NCBI GenBank assembly: GCA_031265345.1
Contig: JAISCU010000371.1
Span: forward strand, 1-58,852
DNA length: 58,852 nucleotides
Direction: 5' to 3'
From: Bifidobacteriaceae bacterium
GTDB lineage: Bacteria; Actinomycetota; Actinomycetes; Actinomycetales; WQXJ01
A program made the position numbers and the translations under genes. The notes under the pieces were generated by a model. The model did not search any database and had not been told where the DNA came from. It saw only the letters and a program-made list of their open reading frames with translations. Positions 35,212 to 42,831 of the stretch are shown piece after piece. Positions within the stretch are counted from its first letter, which is position 1; every line of letters begins with the position of its first letter.

Positions 35212-36398
35212 ACCTGGCGGAAATCCTGGCCTCGGCGCTGCGCTCGATCCGCGCCAACCTGACGCGCGCGGCCCTGACCTTGTTGGGGGTGTTGATCGGC
35301 GTCGGCTCGGTGATCCTGCTACTGGGGGTCGGCTCGGGAGCGTCCGCCGAAGTGGCCAGCCAGCTGGCTGGGCTCGGCACCAACACGGTGACCGTCTCGG
35401 CGGGCATGACACGCGGCGCCACCACCTTCCAGACGCTGACCGTCGAAGTCGCCAATGCCATCACCGAGGACAATTCCCCGGACATCGAGGCCGTGGTGCC
35501 CGAGGTCTCGACCTCCGCCACGGTCGTCTACGGCACCACCTCGACCTCCGCCACCGTGATCGGCACCACGCCGCAGTACTTCGCCGTGACGAACTCGCCG
35601 GTCGCCCAGGGGACGGCTTTCGGGACCGCCGATTCCGAAGCGGCGCGCCAGGTGTGCGTCCTCGGCGCCGATCTGGCTTACGACTTGTTCGGCATGGACG
35701 ATGCCGTGGGTCGGCAGGTCATGGTTGGCGGCGTGCCCTTCACGGTCTATGGCGTCATGAAGATCAAGGACACGACCGGGGGCAGTTCCGGGAATTCGTC
35801 GGTCGTGGCCCCGTTGGCCAGGGTGCAACGCTCACTGACGGGTTATGGGGCGCTGACTTCGATCACGCTGCAGGCCGCCTCGACGGAAGTGGTCGACGCG
35901 GCGGCATCGGAAGCGACCGCGGCGATCGCCGAGGCGCTGCGGATATCGCCCGCCGACGCGACTTTCCGGGTGACCACGCAGGAGCAATTACTCGAGGCCT
36001 CGACGGAGGCGACCTCCTCGCTGTCCGCGATGCTGGCCGCCATCGCCGCGATCTCGCTGGTGGTGGGCGGGATCGGGGTCACCAACATCATGCTCGTGAC
36101 GGTGTCCGAGCGGACCCGCGAGATCGGCATCCGCAAAGCCTTGGGCGCGCCGTGGGCGGCCATCGCCGGGCAGTTCGTGGCCGAGGCCTCGCTGTTGTCG
36201 CTGACCGGAGGCCTGATCGGGGTCGCGACAGCTTGGGGGCTCAGCCACATGGCGATCCTGGGCACGCGGCCGGTCATCTCGCTGGGCTCGGTCTGGCTGG
36301 CGTTGGGGGTCTCGGTGGCCATCGGGGTGGTCTTCGGCGGCTATCCGGCGCTGCGGGCCGCCGCCATGAAACCGGTCGACGCGTTGAGGCACGAATGA
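35208..36398 (+). CDS. MacB-type ABC permease (FtsX family)
   Basis: 396 residues. First membrane segment at about 20-40, a large extracytoplasmic MacB_PCD domain (about 45-250), then three C-terminal FtsX segments with GIGVTNIMLVTVSERTREIG and R-K-A-L-G-A, the conserved coupling helix. With the adaptor and ATPase it forms a mechanotransmission-type exporter. Gram-positive versions commonly export peptides or act in envelope stress. Confidence 0.95.
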
Positions 36399-36426
36399 GG
36401 AACACTCGAATCAAGGAGATGCACAA

Positions 36427-37380
36427 ATGACCTCTGGAGACGGATCGTTGGACAGATCGGACCGCCCGGCTGATGGGGCTGGCGCGAGCCGTGCGGGCGC
36501 GGGCCGTGCGGGCTCGGGTCCGGCAGACGCGGGTGCCGCAGGTGACCTTGGGCCGGCACCTGGCGCGGGAGCGCCGAATGGCGCGGGGGCGCCGAATGGC
36601 GCGGGGGCGCCGAACGGCGTGGGCGGACATGGGGTACCGCCTGGACCCGGAACACCCGCGGCCCCGGGCGGTGCGGCCGATATCCTGGCCGCACCGCCCA
36701 CCACCGCTTCGACGCTCGCCTCCCGGCCGCCGCGCGCGAAGCGCCCCGTGTTGACCATGATCCTGGGCGGCGCGCTGGTAGCGATCCTGGCCTTCGGAGG
36801 TGGGGTGCTGACCGGGCGGGCGACGGTTGACAATGATGCTGGCGGTTTTGGCGGCAACGGCGGCGATGGCCGCATCAGGGCCGGTGGCGGATGGCCCTCC
36901 GGGGCGCCGGGCGATTTCCCCTCCGGCGCGCCCGGCAGCGAGGACGGCGGCCAGGGCGGCATGGGGCCGGGCTTCGGCGGCGAGGGCGGCGAAGGCGGCG
37001 GCTCGGGCAGCGGCGGCGGCGGTCTGGGCGGTGGCCTGGCCAGGGGCACGATCACCAAGATCGACGGAGACACCATCACCATCGAGACCGAGGACGGCCA
37101 GACCTACGAGGTCACGGCGGGCTCGGACACGTCCATCACCCTGTCCGGCGAGGTTTCGGATCTGGCCGAGGGCGACTCCATCACCGTGATCGGCCAGGCG
37201 GACGAGGATGGCACCATTTCCGATCCCTTCTCCATCGCCGAGGGCGACTCGGCGGGGTTCGGTTTCGGCGGCATGGGCGGCGGGTTTGGCGGCTCCGGCG
37301 GCTTCGGCGGCTCCGGAGGCGAGCGTCCGGGCCAGGGCGATTCGGGCGCGGGGGATGGAGACAGCGGCTCGGGCGCGTGA
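36427..37380 (+). CDS. Gly-rich membrane-anchored protein with a DUF5666-like domain
   Basis: 317 residues. Cytoplasmic Gly/Ala/Pro/Asn-rich region (1-100) that includes three tandem copies of G-A-G-A-P-N, one membrane helix (about 108-128), Gly-rich spacer, a small beta domain (ARGTITKIDGDTITIETEDG, then YEVTAGSDTSITLSGEVSDL) of the DUF5666/OB-like type, and a Gly/Ser-rich tail. GGAG before ATG. It follows the MacAB-like genes closely, and the adaptor has a similar tail, so it may be an accessory surface part of that exporter. Function unknown. Confidence 0.7.
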   Translation: MTSGDGSLDRSDRPADGAGASRAGAGRAGSGPADAGAAGDLGPAPGAGAPNGAGAPNGAGAPNGVGGHGVPPGPGTPAAPGGAADILAAPPTTASTLASRPPRAKRPVLTMILGGALVAILAFGGGVLTGRATVDNDAGGFGGNGGDGRIRAGGGWPSGAPGDFPSGAPGSEDGGQGGMGPGFGGEGGEGGGSGSGGGGLGGGLARGTITKIDGDTITIETEDGQTYEVTAGSDTSITLSGEVSDLAEGDSITVIGQADEDGTISDPFSIAEGDSAGFGFGGMGGGFGGSGGFGGSGGERPGQGDSGAGDGDSGSGA

Positions 37381-37421
37381 CGCGGAGCAGCTGGCCCTTC
37401 CCAGCCTTTCCCGGCCCTGGC

Positions 37422-37656
37422 CCTAAACCACCGTGGGAACGCTCCGGATGGCTCCGGCGGTGGTTTAGGTCACCCTTGCCCGATGCCGCGCGGTCGGCGA
37501 CCAGCGTTCGCGCAGGTCAGCCGGTTGGCGGCATCGGCGGCCCTTCCCCTCCTGGTTCCCAAACCACCGTGGGAAGCTCGGGGGCCGCTCCGACGGTGGC
37601 TTGGGTCACATCCCGCCCGATGCGGCGCGGCCGGCTACCGGCATTCGCGCATGTCA
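37422..37656. repeat. Two further units of the 137 bp repeat family
   Basis: Starts near 37422 and 37558, 136 bp apart. Each has the CCACCGTGGGAA hairpin arm, GGTTTAGGTCAC or GGCTTGGGTCAC, then GATGCCG or GATGCGG with the C-G-C-G-C-A-G/T-G-T-C-A end. They fill most of the 486 bp gap after the DUF5666-like gene, which otherwise holds nothing recognisable. Confidence 0.88.
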
Positions 37657-37866
37657 GTCGGCCGCGCCGGAAAGGGCACGAAATTGAACGGTATTGGGAC
37701 AGGCCCTTGTCCAGTCGAGGTCGCAGACGCGCCGCGACGCAGGAGGGCCGGCCAGAAATGAAGCTGGCACCTTTTCCAGCCGAGGCTCCCGACTCCCGGC
37801 CGGTCCCGGCGCTGAGACGACCGGCGCGGCCGAGGCGACCGGACGGCATCGTCCCGCCGCCTGAGG

Positions 37867-39297
37867 TCAAGGCCTCGGGTCGTGTTCGAACAGGTCGTTC
37901 ATCGTGACCTCAGAGCTCACGCTTCCCCGATGGGCGTTGCGCGCCAAGCCGTAAGTGGTTATGAACGTCCAGGCCAGGCTCTTCGTGGTGCGGGTCTCTT
38001 CGGAGAAGGCGGCCCGTTTGGCGCGCAGCCGACGGTCGTAGTCCGCGGTGATCGCGTACTCGTGATCCGAGTACTTGATCTCGCAGAGGTTGATTACGCG
38101 ATCCGCTCGGTCGATCACAAGATCGATCTGGGCGCCCGGATCGGCGAAGCGGCTGCGCCAAGCGGACGCTGAGGACAATACTCCAGCGATCCCCAACGCA
38201 CGCTTGATTTGCGGGATGTGGCCGAGGCACACCTCCTCGAACGCGTGCCCTTTCCATGCGTTGCGGCCGCCACTCAACAGGCCGTTCGTCCAGAAATGCT
38301 CGTCGTTGGCCAGTCGGTTGCCGCCGAAACGCAGGGCGAACAAGGAGAACGGGTCTGCTAGCCGGTAGGCCAAGTCGCGCTCACGTTTGCCGAAGGCAGG
38401 GTGGGACCGTACGAAACCGCTCAGTTCCAGCTGTTCCAGAATGGCGCTCAATGTTCCGCCAGCGGCGATATGAGCGGCTCTTGAGATCTCATCGCGCCCC
38501 AGGCCTGAGGCTTTTCCGGCCAGCGCCTTCACCACGGCGACGTGCCGAGCCGGCTCTGCGAAAAGCGAAGCGTACAACTCGTCGAACTCGCGTCCGAGCG
38601 GGGGGTTGGGGCCGAAGCATAGGCGGTCGACGTTTTGGGCCAAGCTCAAGCCTCGGTCGAGTTGATCCAGATAATGCGGGATGCCGCCGAAGATCATGTA
38701 GCTCTCGACCTGCTGTTGACGGTCGAACCCGACGCGCCGGTCCTCGAAGAAGGCCTCACATTCCGCGAGCGTGAAAGGCTGCAACCACAGACGCCGGGTG
38801 ACCCGGTTGTAGAGTCCGCCGGTGTTGCGGAAGAGCTTGCGGGCTATCCATGACGCGGACGACCCGGCGACTATGAGGAGAACGTCGCGGCGACCCGACG
38901 CCCAGCCATTCCAGAACGACTCCAGCGCGGGCAGGAAACCCGACTTGGGCGTGTCCATCCATGGCAGTTCGTCCAGGAAGACGACCTTCTTGCCGGAAGT
39001 TGGATCGTGCTCGATCAATTGGCGCAGTTGCTGGAAGGATTCGAACCAATCGGGCGCCTGGGCATAGGCGATCCCTCCGTGGATGGAGAGCGAGCGGTTG
39101 AATTCGCGCAATTGCCGGCCCTTCGGCTGCTTGGCCACGCCGGTCGCCGTGAAGCAGAACCGTCCGTTGAAGAACTCCCTGACCAGGAACGTCTTGCCGA
39201 CTCGCCGCCGACCGCACACGACTACGAAATCGGCCCCGTCGTGGTCGAACCGGTCCCGCAAGACCCGTTGTTCCTCGATCCTTCCAACCAGTGCCAT
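37867..39297 (-). CDS. AAA ATPase with C-terminal nuclease-like domain (DUF234 / archaeal ATPase family)
   Basis: 476 residues. Walker A GRRRVGKT (29-36), Walker B VVFLDELPWM (105-114), sensor region IVAGSSASWI, a winged-helix part in the middle, and a C-terminal PD-(D/E)xK-like domain (IDLVIDRADRVINLCEIKYS). Proteins of this design are common, often horizontally mobile, and of unproven role; defence or toxin-like roles have been proposed. The promoter side carries paired inverted-repeat elements. It stands alone among repeats. Confidence 0.85.
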   Translation of the reverse strand: MALVGRIEEQRVLRDRFDHDGADFVVVCGRRRVGKTFLVREFFNGRFCFTATGVAKQPKGRQLREFNRSLSIHGGIAYAQAPDWFESFQQLRQLIEHDPTSGKKVVFLDELPWMDTPKSGFLPALESFWNGWASGRRDVLLIVAGSSASWIARKLFRNTGGLYNRVTRRLWLQPFTLAECEAFFEDRRVGFDRQQQVESYMIFGGIPHYLDQLDRGLSLAQNVDRLCFGPNPPLGREFDELYASLFAEPARHVAVVKALAGKASGLGRDEISRAAHIAAGGTLSAILEQLELSGFVRSHPAFGKRERDLAYRLADPFSLFALRFGGNRLANDEHFWTNGLLSGGRNAWKGHAFEEVCLGHIPQIKRALGIAGVLSSASAWRSRFADPGAQIDLVIDRADRVINLCEIKYSDHEYAITADYDRRLRAKRAAFSEETRTTKSLAWTFITTYGLARNAHRGSVSSEVTMNDLFEHDPRP

Positions 39298-39306
39298 ATC
39301 CGCTCC

Positions 39307-39422
39307 AATAGTCAGCCGTAACTAGGTATAGCAAGTATCTTATGGCTGCTTATATGAGCCGCGTAAGCACAACTGGAAGATAATAGTGAGCCGTAACGTG
39401 GTACTGGGACCGCGTTATGGCT
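39307..39422. promoter_or_regulatory. Two 42 bp inverted-repeat elements 75 bp apart
   Basis: Each begins AATAGT then AGCCGTAAC and ends TTATGGCTG; these ends pair as a stem with one G-U. Start-to-start spacing is 75 bases. The interior differs between the copies while the arms are kept. They lie just upstream of the AAA ATPase start in a locally AT-rich tract, so they may be its operators. Confidence 0.6.
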
Positions 39423-39640
39423 GGCTATCGAGTTTCCAGACGAGCCCTTCGGGCCACCTCGGTCCGCGAGACTTGGGCATGCCGTTCGGTGGCCGGTGAG
39501 CGGGAGCCAGATTCTGGTGGCGCTGAGCCCGTGATCGCCCGACCGGCAGTGCGGAATGCGTTTCGATTGGCACGGGACCTGGCTCTCCCCCAAGCTACGC
39601 CTGGAGGACCCGCACGTCTGCCGCGCGCAAGCGCCCCCGG

Positions 39641-39742
39641 GCTGGGATTGGGGGCGCCGGTCGACTCCCGGATCACCAGCGACGGTTCGATCACAACGGG
39701 CCAGGTCGGTTTCAGGCCGTCGATGAGGTCCGCGAAGATGCC
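39641..39742 (-). pseudogene. C-terminal fragment of a LacI-family regulator
   Basis: The reverse strand reads ADLIDGLKPTWPVVIEP then S-L-V-I-R-E-S-T-G-A-P, the typical last residues of LacI-family repressors. The frame continues into unrelated sequence and nothing upstream matches the family, so only a remnant is left. Confidence 0.6.
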
Positions 39743-39854
39743 TTTCCCTCTCTGGGGTCCTGGAACTACTTGCAACAACCATTTTCCCAGGTCAGAAAGG
39801 CATTTTCGTGCTCATCCAGGGCCGTGTCGCACCCCACTCATCGGTGGATTGGGG

Positions 39855-39905
39855 CTAACCCACCGCCGGAACGCCGGGGGCGCTCCGGCGGCGGCCTGGG
39901 TCACC
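39855..39905. repeat. Partial, diverged unit of the 137 bp repeat family
   Basis: C-T-A-A-C-C-CACCGCCGGAACG, then GGCGGCCTGGGTCAC. The hairpin arms are kept with compensating changes (CACCGCC with GGCGG). It is followed by CAGGGGACGGTCCCTG, a palindromic motif found beside other repeats here. Confidence 0.65.
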
Positions 39906-40133
39906 GCCGCCCCAAACAGGGGACGGTCCCTGGTCCGGCCGAGGTCGCGGACTCGCCGGTCTCGCTGAGCGATGACGCGCGAATCGACGGACCCGGCGCG
40001 GGCGCGCCTCTGGCGGCGGGCTCCCGGCCACAAGCCCGGCAGCGACATGGGCAGGCCTTGTCGAGCTTGGCCGCGATCACTGGTTGTTACCATGATGTCG
40101 GAGTGTCTGACCGTTGAGAGGTACGAATGAGGC

Positions 40134-40491
40134 ATGAGCAGCAAAATGGCCTACGACTCTCTGCTGCTGTCGATGCTGGCCAACTCGCTCGAATCGGCGG
40201 CCGAGCGGGCCGACGACGCCGGAGCTTCTATGCCGGAGATTCCACCCGGTGACGAGGGGTCCGAAGTGGCGGCCGACCAGATGGCATATGTGGCGGCCAA
40301 CGCCGCCAACCTGTGCGACCTGATTGAGGCCGTCGGTCTGGGTTCTACGCGACTATCTCAGATCGGCCCAGCAACTCCAGATCTTCCAAATCTCCCAGAT
40401 TCAACAGCTATTCGAGCCCGAGCCGACTAATCCGGGTGGATTGACCGACCAGCAACTCGAACACCTGGGATCGATCGCGCCCGGCCACTGA
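40134..40491 (+). pseudogene. Small type VII secretion-like protein, apparently frameshifted
   Basis: The first 69 codons read an Ala-rich helical protein (MAYDSLLLSMLANSLESAA, then MAYVAANAANLCDLIEAVGL). Beyond about 40340 this frame turns implausible and stops at 40430. The +1 frame continues well (V-L-R-D-Y-L, SAQQLQIFQISQIQQLFEPE, G-G-L-T-D-Q-Q-L-E-H-L) to a stop at 40491, just before the next gene's GAGGAGGAG. Removing one G from a GGG run near 40340 restores a protein of about 118 residues. Either a real mutation, a sequencing error or programmed shifting. Similar in size and helicity to ESX-associated proteins, not a canonical WXG100. Confidence 0.6.
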
Positions 40492-40502
40492 GGAGGAGAT
40501 CA

Positions 40503-41636
40503 ATGGTTGACACTCACATTGACGGTGACGTCGGCGCTCGGCGGGATGCTGCCGCATGGCTACGATCAACGCTTACCGAAGCCCTGGACCCAGCGGTCAA
40601 GACGATCAGAGCATGCATCGACTCCGAAGACTTCTTCGAGGGGCAGACGGCCGACGCCTTCCGGAAACGATGCCGGGAGATTCAACAGCAACTCAAAGCG
40701 ACCCTGGCCGCTTGCGAAGACACCGGCACGAGGATCTCTCTGTACGCGGACGCACTCGAAGACGCCCAGGCCGAGGCCGCCCGCGTCCGTCAGCGAGCCG
40801 TCTGGGCAGGACTCACCCTGGTCGAGTGCGACATCCGGCCACCGCCTGCCGTCAAAGCATGCCCTCCGTCCGAGTGGCGCCAGACCAATCCGGACCACTA
40901 CCGGTTCCACATGGACGCCTACAACGCCAATGCCGCCCTTTGGGATGCCTACCGCAGGGCGGTCAGCGAATGGGAATCGCTGGTGGACGAACTGGCCGGC
41001 GAATCTCAGCTTGTGGCCCGGCACGGGATTGAGCTGGAGGCTTTGGCGGTGCCAGCTCTGGAGCAGGCGCTCGGGGGCGGCTCCCGACTGGTCGAGCTTC
41101 ATGCTTCGAGACGCCGCGGCGGTCAGATCGGGCGGCTTCGCGCCGCCGCGGCGAAACGGGACATTGATGCCATCAGCCACGGCCGCGCTTGGCTGCCGAA
41201 CTCCCGCCTGATGGACCGGGCGGCGAAGCTGACGGCTGAGCCGTCGGCCGGCGAGGTCGGCGGACGTGTCGCTGGCCGGGTCATCGGCCCGGCGTTTACC
41301 ACCTATGGCGTCCACTCGGATATCGAGGCCGGAGAAAGCGCCGCCCAGGCGGCGGTGTCGCAAGGGCTGGGCATGGCTGGGGCAGCTGCCGGAGCGATGG
41401 CCGGGGCCAAGACCGGCGCTGTCGCTGGCTCTATTCTCGCGCCCGGGGTTGGTTCAGCGGTGGGTGGCGCCATCGGCGGTGTGCTGGGAGGCATCGTTGG
41501 CGGCGTCGAGGCCAACGACGCGATTGACCAAGCCTGGGTGGCCGCGGCAAAGAACCAAGAGGACATTCAGAAGTATCGCCGGGAGCCCACCGCGCTGCCA
41601 GCACCAGCACCGATCCCGCCACCGCCGGACGATTGA
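40503..41636 (+). CDS. Helical protein with Gly-zipper C-terminus, type VII secretion substrate-like
   Basis: 377 residues. The N-terminal 120 residues are helical and Ala/Arg/Gln-rich (AAAWLRSTLTEALDPAVKTI, then F-E-G-Q-T-A-D-A-F and an E-I-Q-Q-Q-L-K helix), reminiscent of LXG/WXG-type effectors. A long Gly/Ala stretch (about 285-340; GAAAGAMAGAKTGAVAGS, then VGGAIGGVLGGIVGGV) is a glycine zipper able to insert in membranes. It ends in Pro-rich sequence. Strong ribosome site. Flanked by the frameshifted small gene and a membrane protein. Exact role unknown. Confidence 0.7.
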   Translation: MVDTHIDGDVGARRDAAAWLRSTLTEALDPAVKTIRACIDSEDFFEGQTADAFRKRCREIQQQLKATLAACEDTGTRISLYADALEDAQAEAARVRQRAVWAGLTLVECDIRPPPAVKACPPSEWRQTNPDHYRFHMDAYNANAALWDAYRRAVSEWESLVDELAGESQLVARHGIELEALAVPALEQALGGGSRLVELHASRRRGGQIGRLRAAAAKRDIDAISHGRAWLPNSRLMDRAAKLTAEPSAGEVGGRVAGRVIGPAFTTYGVHSDIEAGESAAQAAVSQGLGMAGAAAGAMAGAKTGAVAGSILAPGVGSAVGGAIGGVLGGIVGGVEANDAIDQAWVAAAKNQEDIQKYRREPTALPAPAPIPPPPDD

Positions 41637-42667
41637 TGCGCGGAAACGACAGGCCTGGCGCGATCCCGGGCTATCTGAACAAGGCCGAACTGCGCGGGCA
41701 TCCGCTCGACCGCACGCCCGCAGCCCGGCTCCGCTTCGCTTGGATCCAAGCTTTGGGAGCGCTCATGTTCGGATGGGCGTGTTGGCGGACAATTGCCGAG
41801 CCGGAGTTCTGGACGGACATCAACCAACGGTGGCGGCTACCGTTCGAGCTCCTCGCCCGGTGGACCGGTGACGCGGCCGGCCCGCTGTTTTCCGTTCTCA
41901 CCGGCGCGTTCGCTGTCGCTGGGGCCTGGCTGGCCCTCAACGGGCTGGCGCCGGTTCGAGGCCCGGTCGGACTGCGCGCCCAGCGCGGCGTCGCCCGTCT
42001 AGTGCTGAGCCGGCCCTGGCCTTGGGTTCTGCCGGGCGCGTTCGCGGGCCTCGCGGTCGCGGCGTTCTTCGGGGGAGCGGCCGTGGCGGCGGGGCTCAGA
42101 GGCTATTGGTTTGTGACTCTCGGCGGGGCGGCCCTAGCCGTTTGCATCACGGTCCCGGTCGCAACGGTCCTACTCGACCCGAAAGCTTCGTATTCGATCT
42201 GGCTAGGACCCGAGGGAATAGAGGTCCGCATCGGACTCGAGCGCCTAGCCCTACGATGGGAGGCCGTCGGCGCCATAGAAGCGATCCCCGACAAGGAAAT
42301 CGTGGTCGTCTGGCCCAAGGCCGCCGAAGACCTGGTCCGCATGTTCTACTGGACCGCTCGGTTCGCCCGCCCCCGGCCGGTCGATCCAAGACCATTGGGC
42401 GTCATGACCAGCCAGCTACCGCTCGACGCCGAACGACTAGCTCGTTTCCTGGACCAATGCTGCCAGGAGCCCGCAGTCTGCGCCTCGCTGGGCTCCGCCG
42501 ATTCGTTGGCAACAGCCCAATGCCTGCGCGAAGCCACCCGTGCCGACGAGCGCACGCTTCCGCGCCGCTACCGCCGTCCGGCCGCATCCGCGCTGTGGGC
42601 CCGACCCCATGAGCTGCCAGTCGAGAGGAATCTCGGACGGCCCAGACGCAGACGCAGCACCGGCTAG
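41636..42667 (+). CDS. Membrane protein with four helices and a C-terminal soluble domain
   Basis: 343 residues. Two hydrophobic pairs (about 25-100 and 120-175), then a hydrophilic domain starting Y-S-I-W-L-G-P-E-G-I-E-V-R and containing LRWEAVGAIEAIPDKEIVVV, which resembles a PH-like strand pattern. The ATG overlaps the preceding stop by one base (TGATG), so the two genes are coupled. No known family recognised. It could be an immunity or anchoring protein for the preceding Gly-zipper protein; that is only a guess from position. Confidence 0.68.
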   Translation: MRGNDRPGAIPGYLNKAELRGHPLDRTPAARLRFAWIQALGALMFGWACWRTIAEPEFWTDINQRWRLPFELLARWTGDAAGPLFSVLTGAFAVAGAWLALNGLAPVRGPVGLRAQRGVARLVLSRPWPWVLPGAFAGLAVAAFFGGAAVAAGLRGYWFVTLGGAALAVCITVPVATVLLDPKASYSIWLGPEGIEVRIGLERLALRWEAVGAIEAIPDKEIVVVWPKAAEDLVRMFYWTARFARPRPVDPRPLGVMTSQLPLDAERLARFLDQCCQEPAVCASLGSADSLATAQCLREATRADERTLPRRYRRPAASALWARPHELPVERNLGRPRRRRSTG

Positions 42668-42724
42668 CGCCATTGAGGGGGCAAGGCCGTGAGATTAGGG
42701 GGCTTGGCGGTGCGTCAACGACCT

Positions 42725-42742
42725 CTCGCGGCGTATCGCGAG
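42725..42742. terminator. Small hairpin between convergent genes
   Basis: CTCGCG and CGCGAG around GCGTAT lie between two converging gene ends. No T-run. A weak terminator candidate only. Confidence 0.3.
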
Positions 42743-42831
42743 GCGAAGGCGAGGGGGCCCCGCGCTCCAGGCCGCCGGGTCCTCAGGGCCGAGCGGAACC
42801 GGCAGCCGGGAACCGGCGGGCGGACCCGCCC

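Larger units (their letters stand above)
39298..40133. other. Gene-poor region between the AAA ATPase and the secretion-like genes
   Basis: Contains paired inverted repeats, the tail of a decayed LacI-type gene and one partial unit of the 137 bp repeat family. Nothing else is recognisable. Confidence 0.6.
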
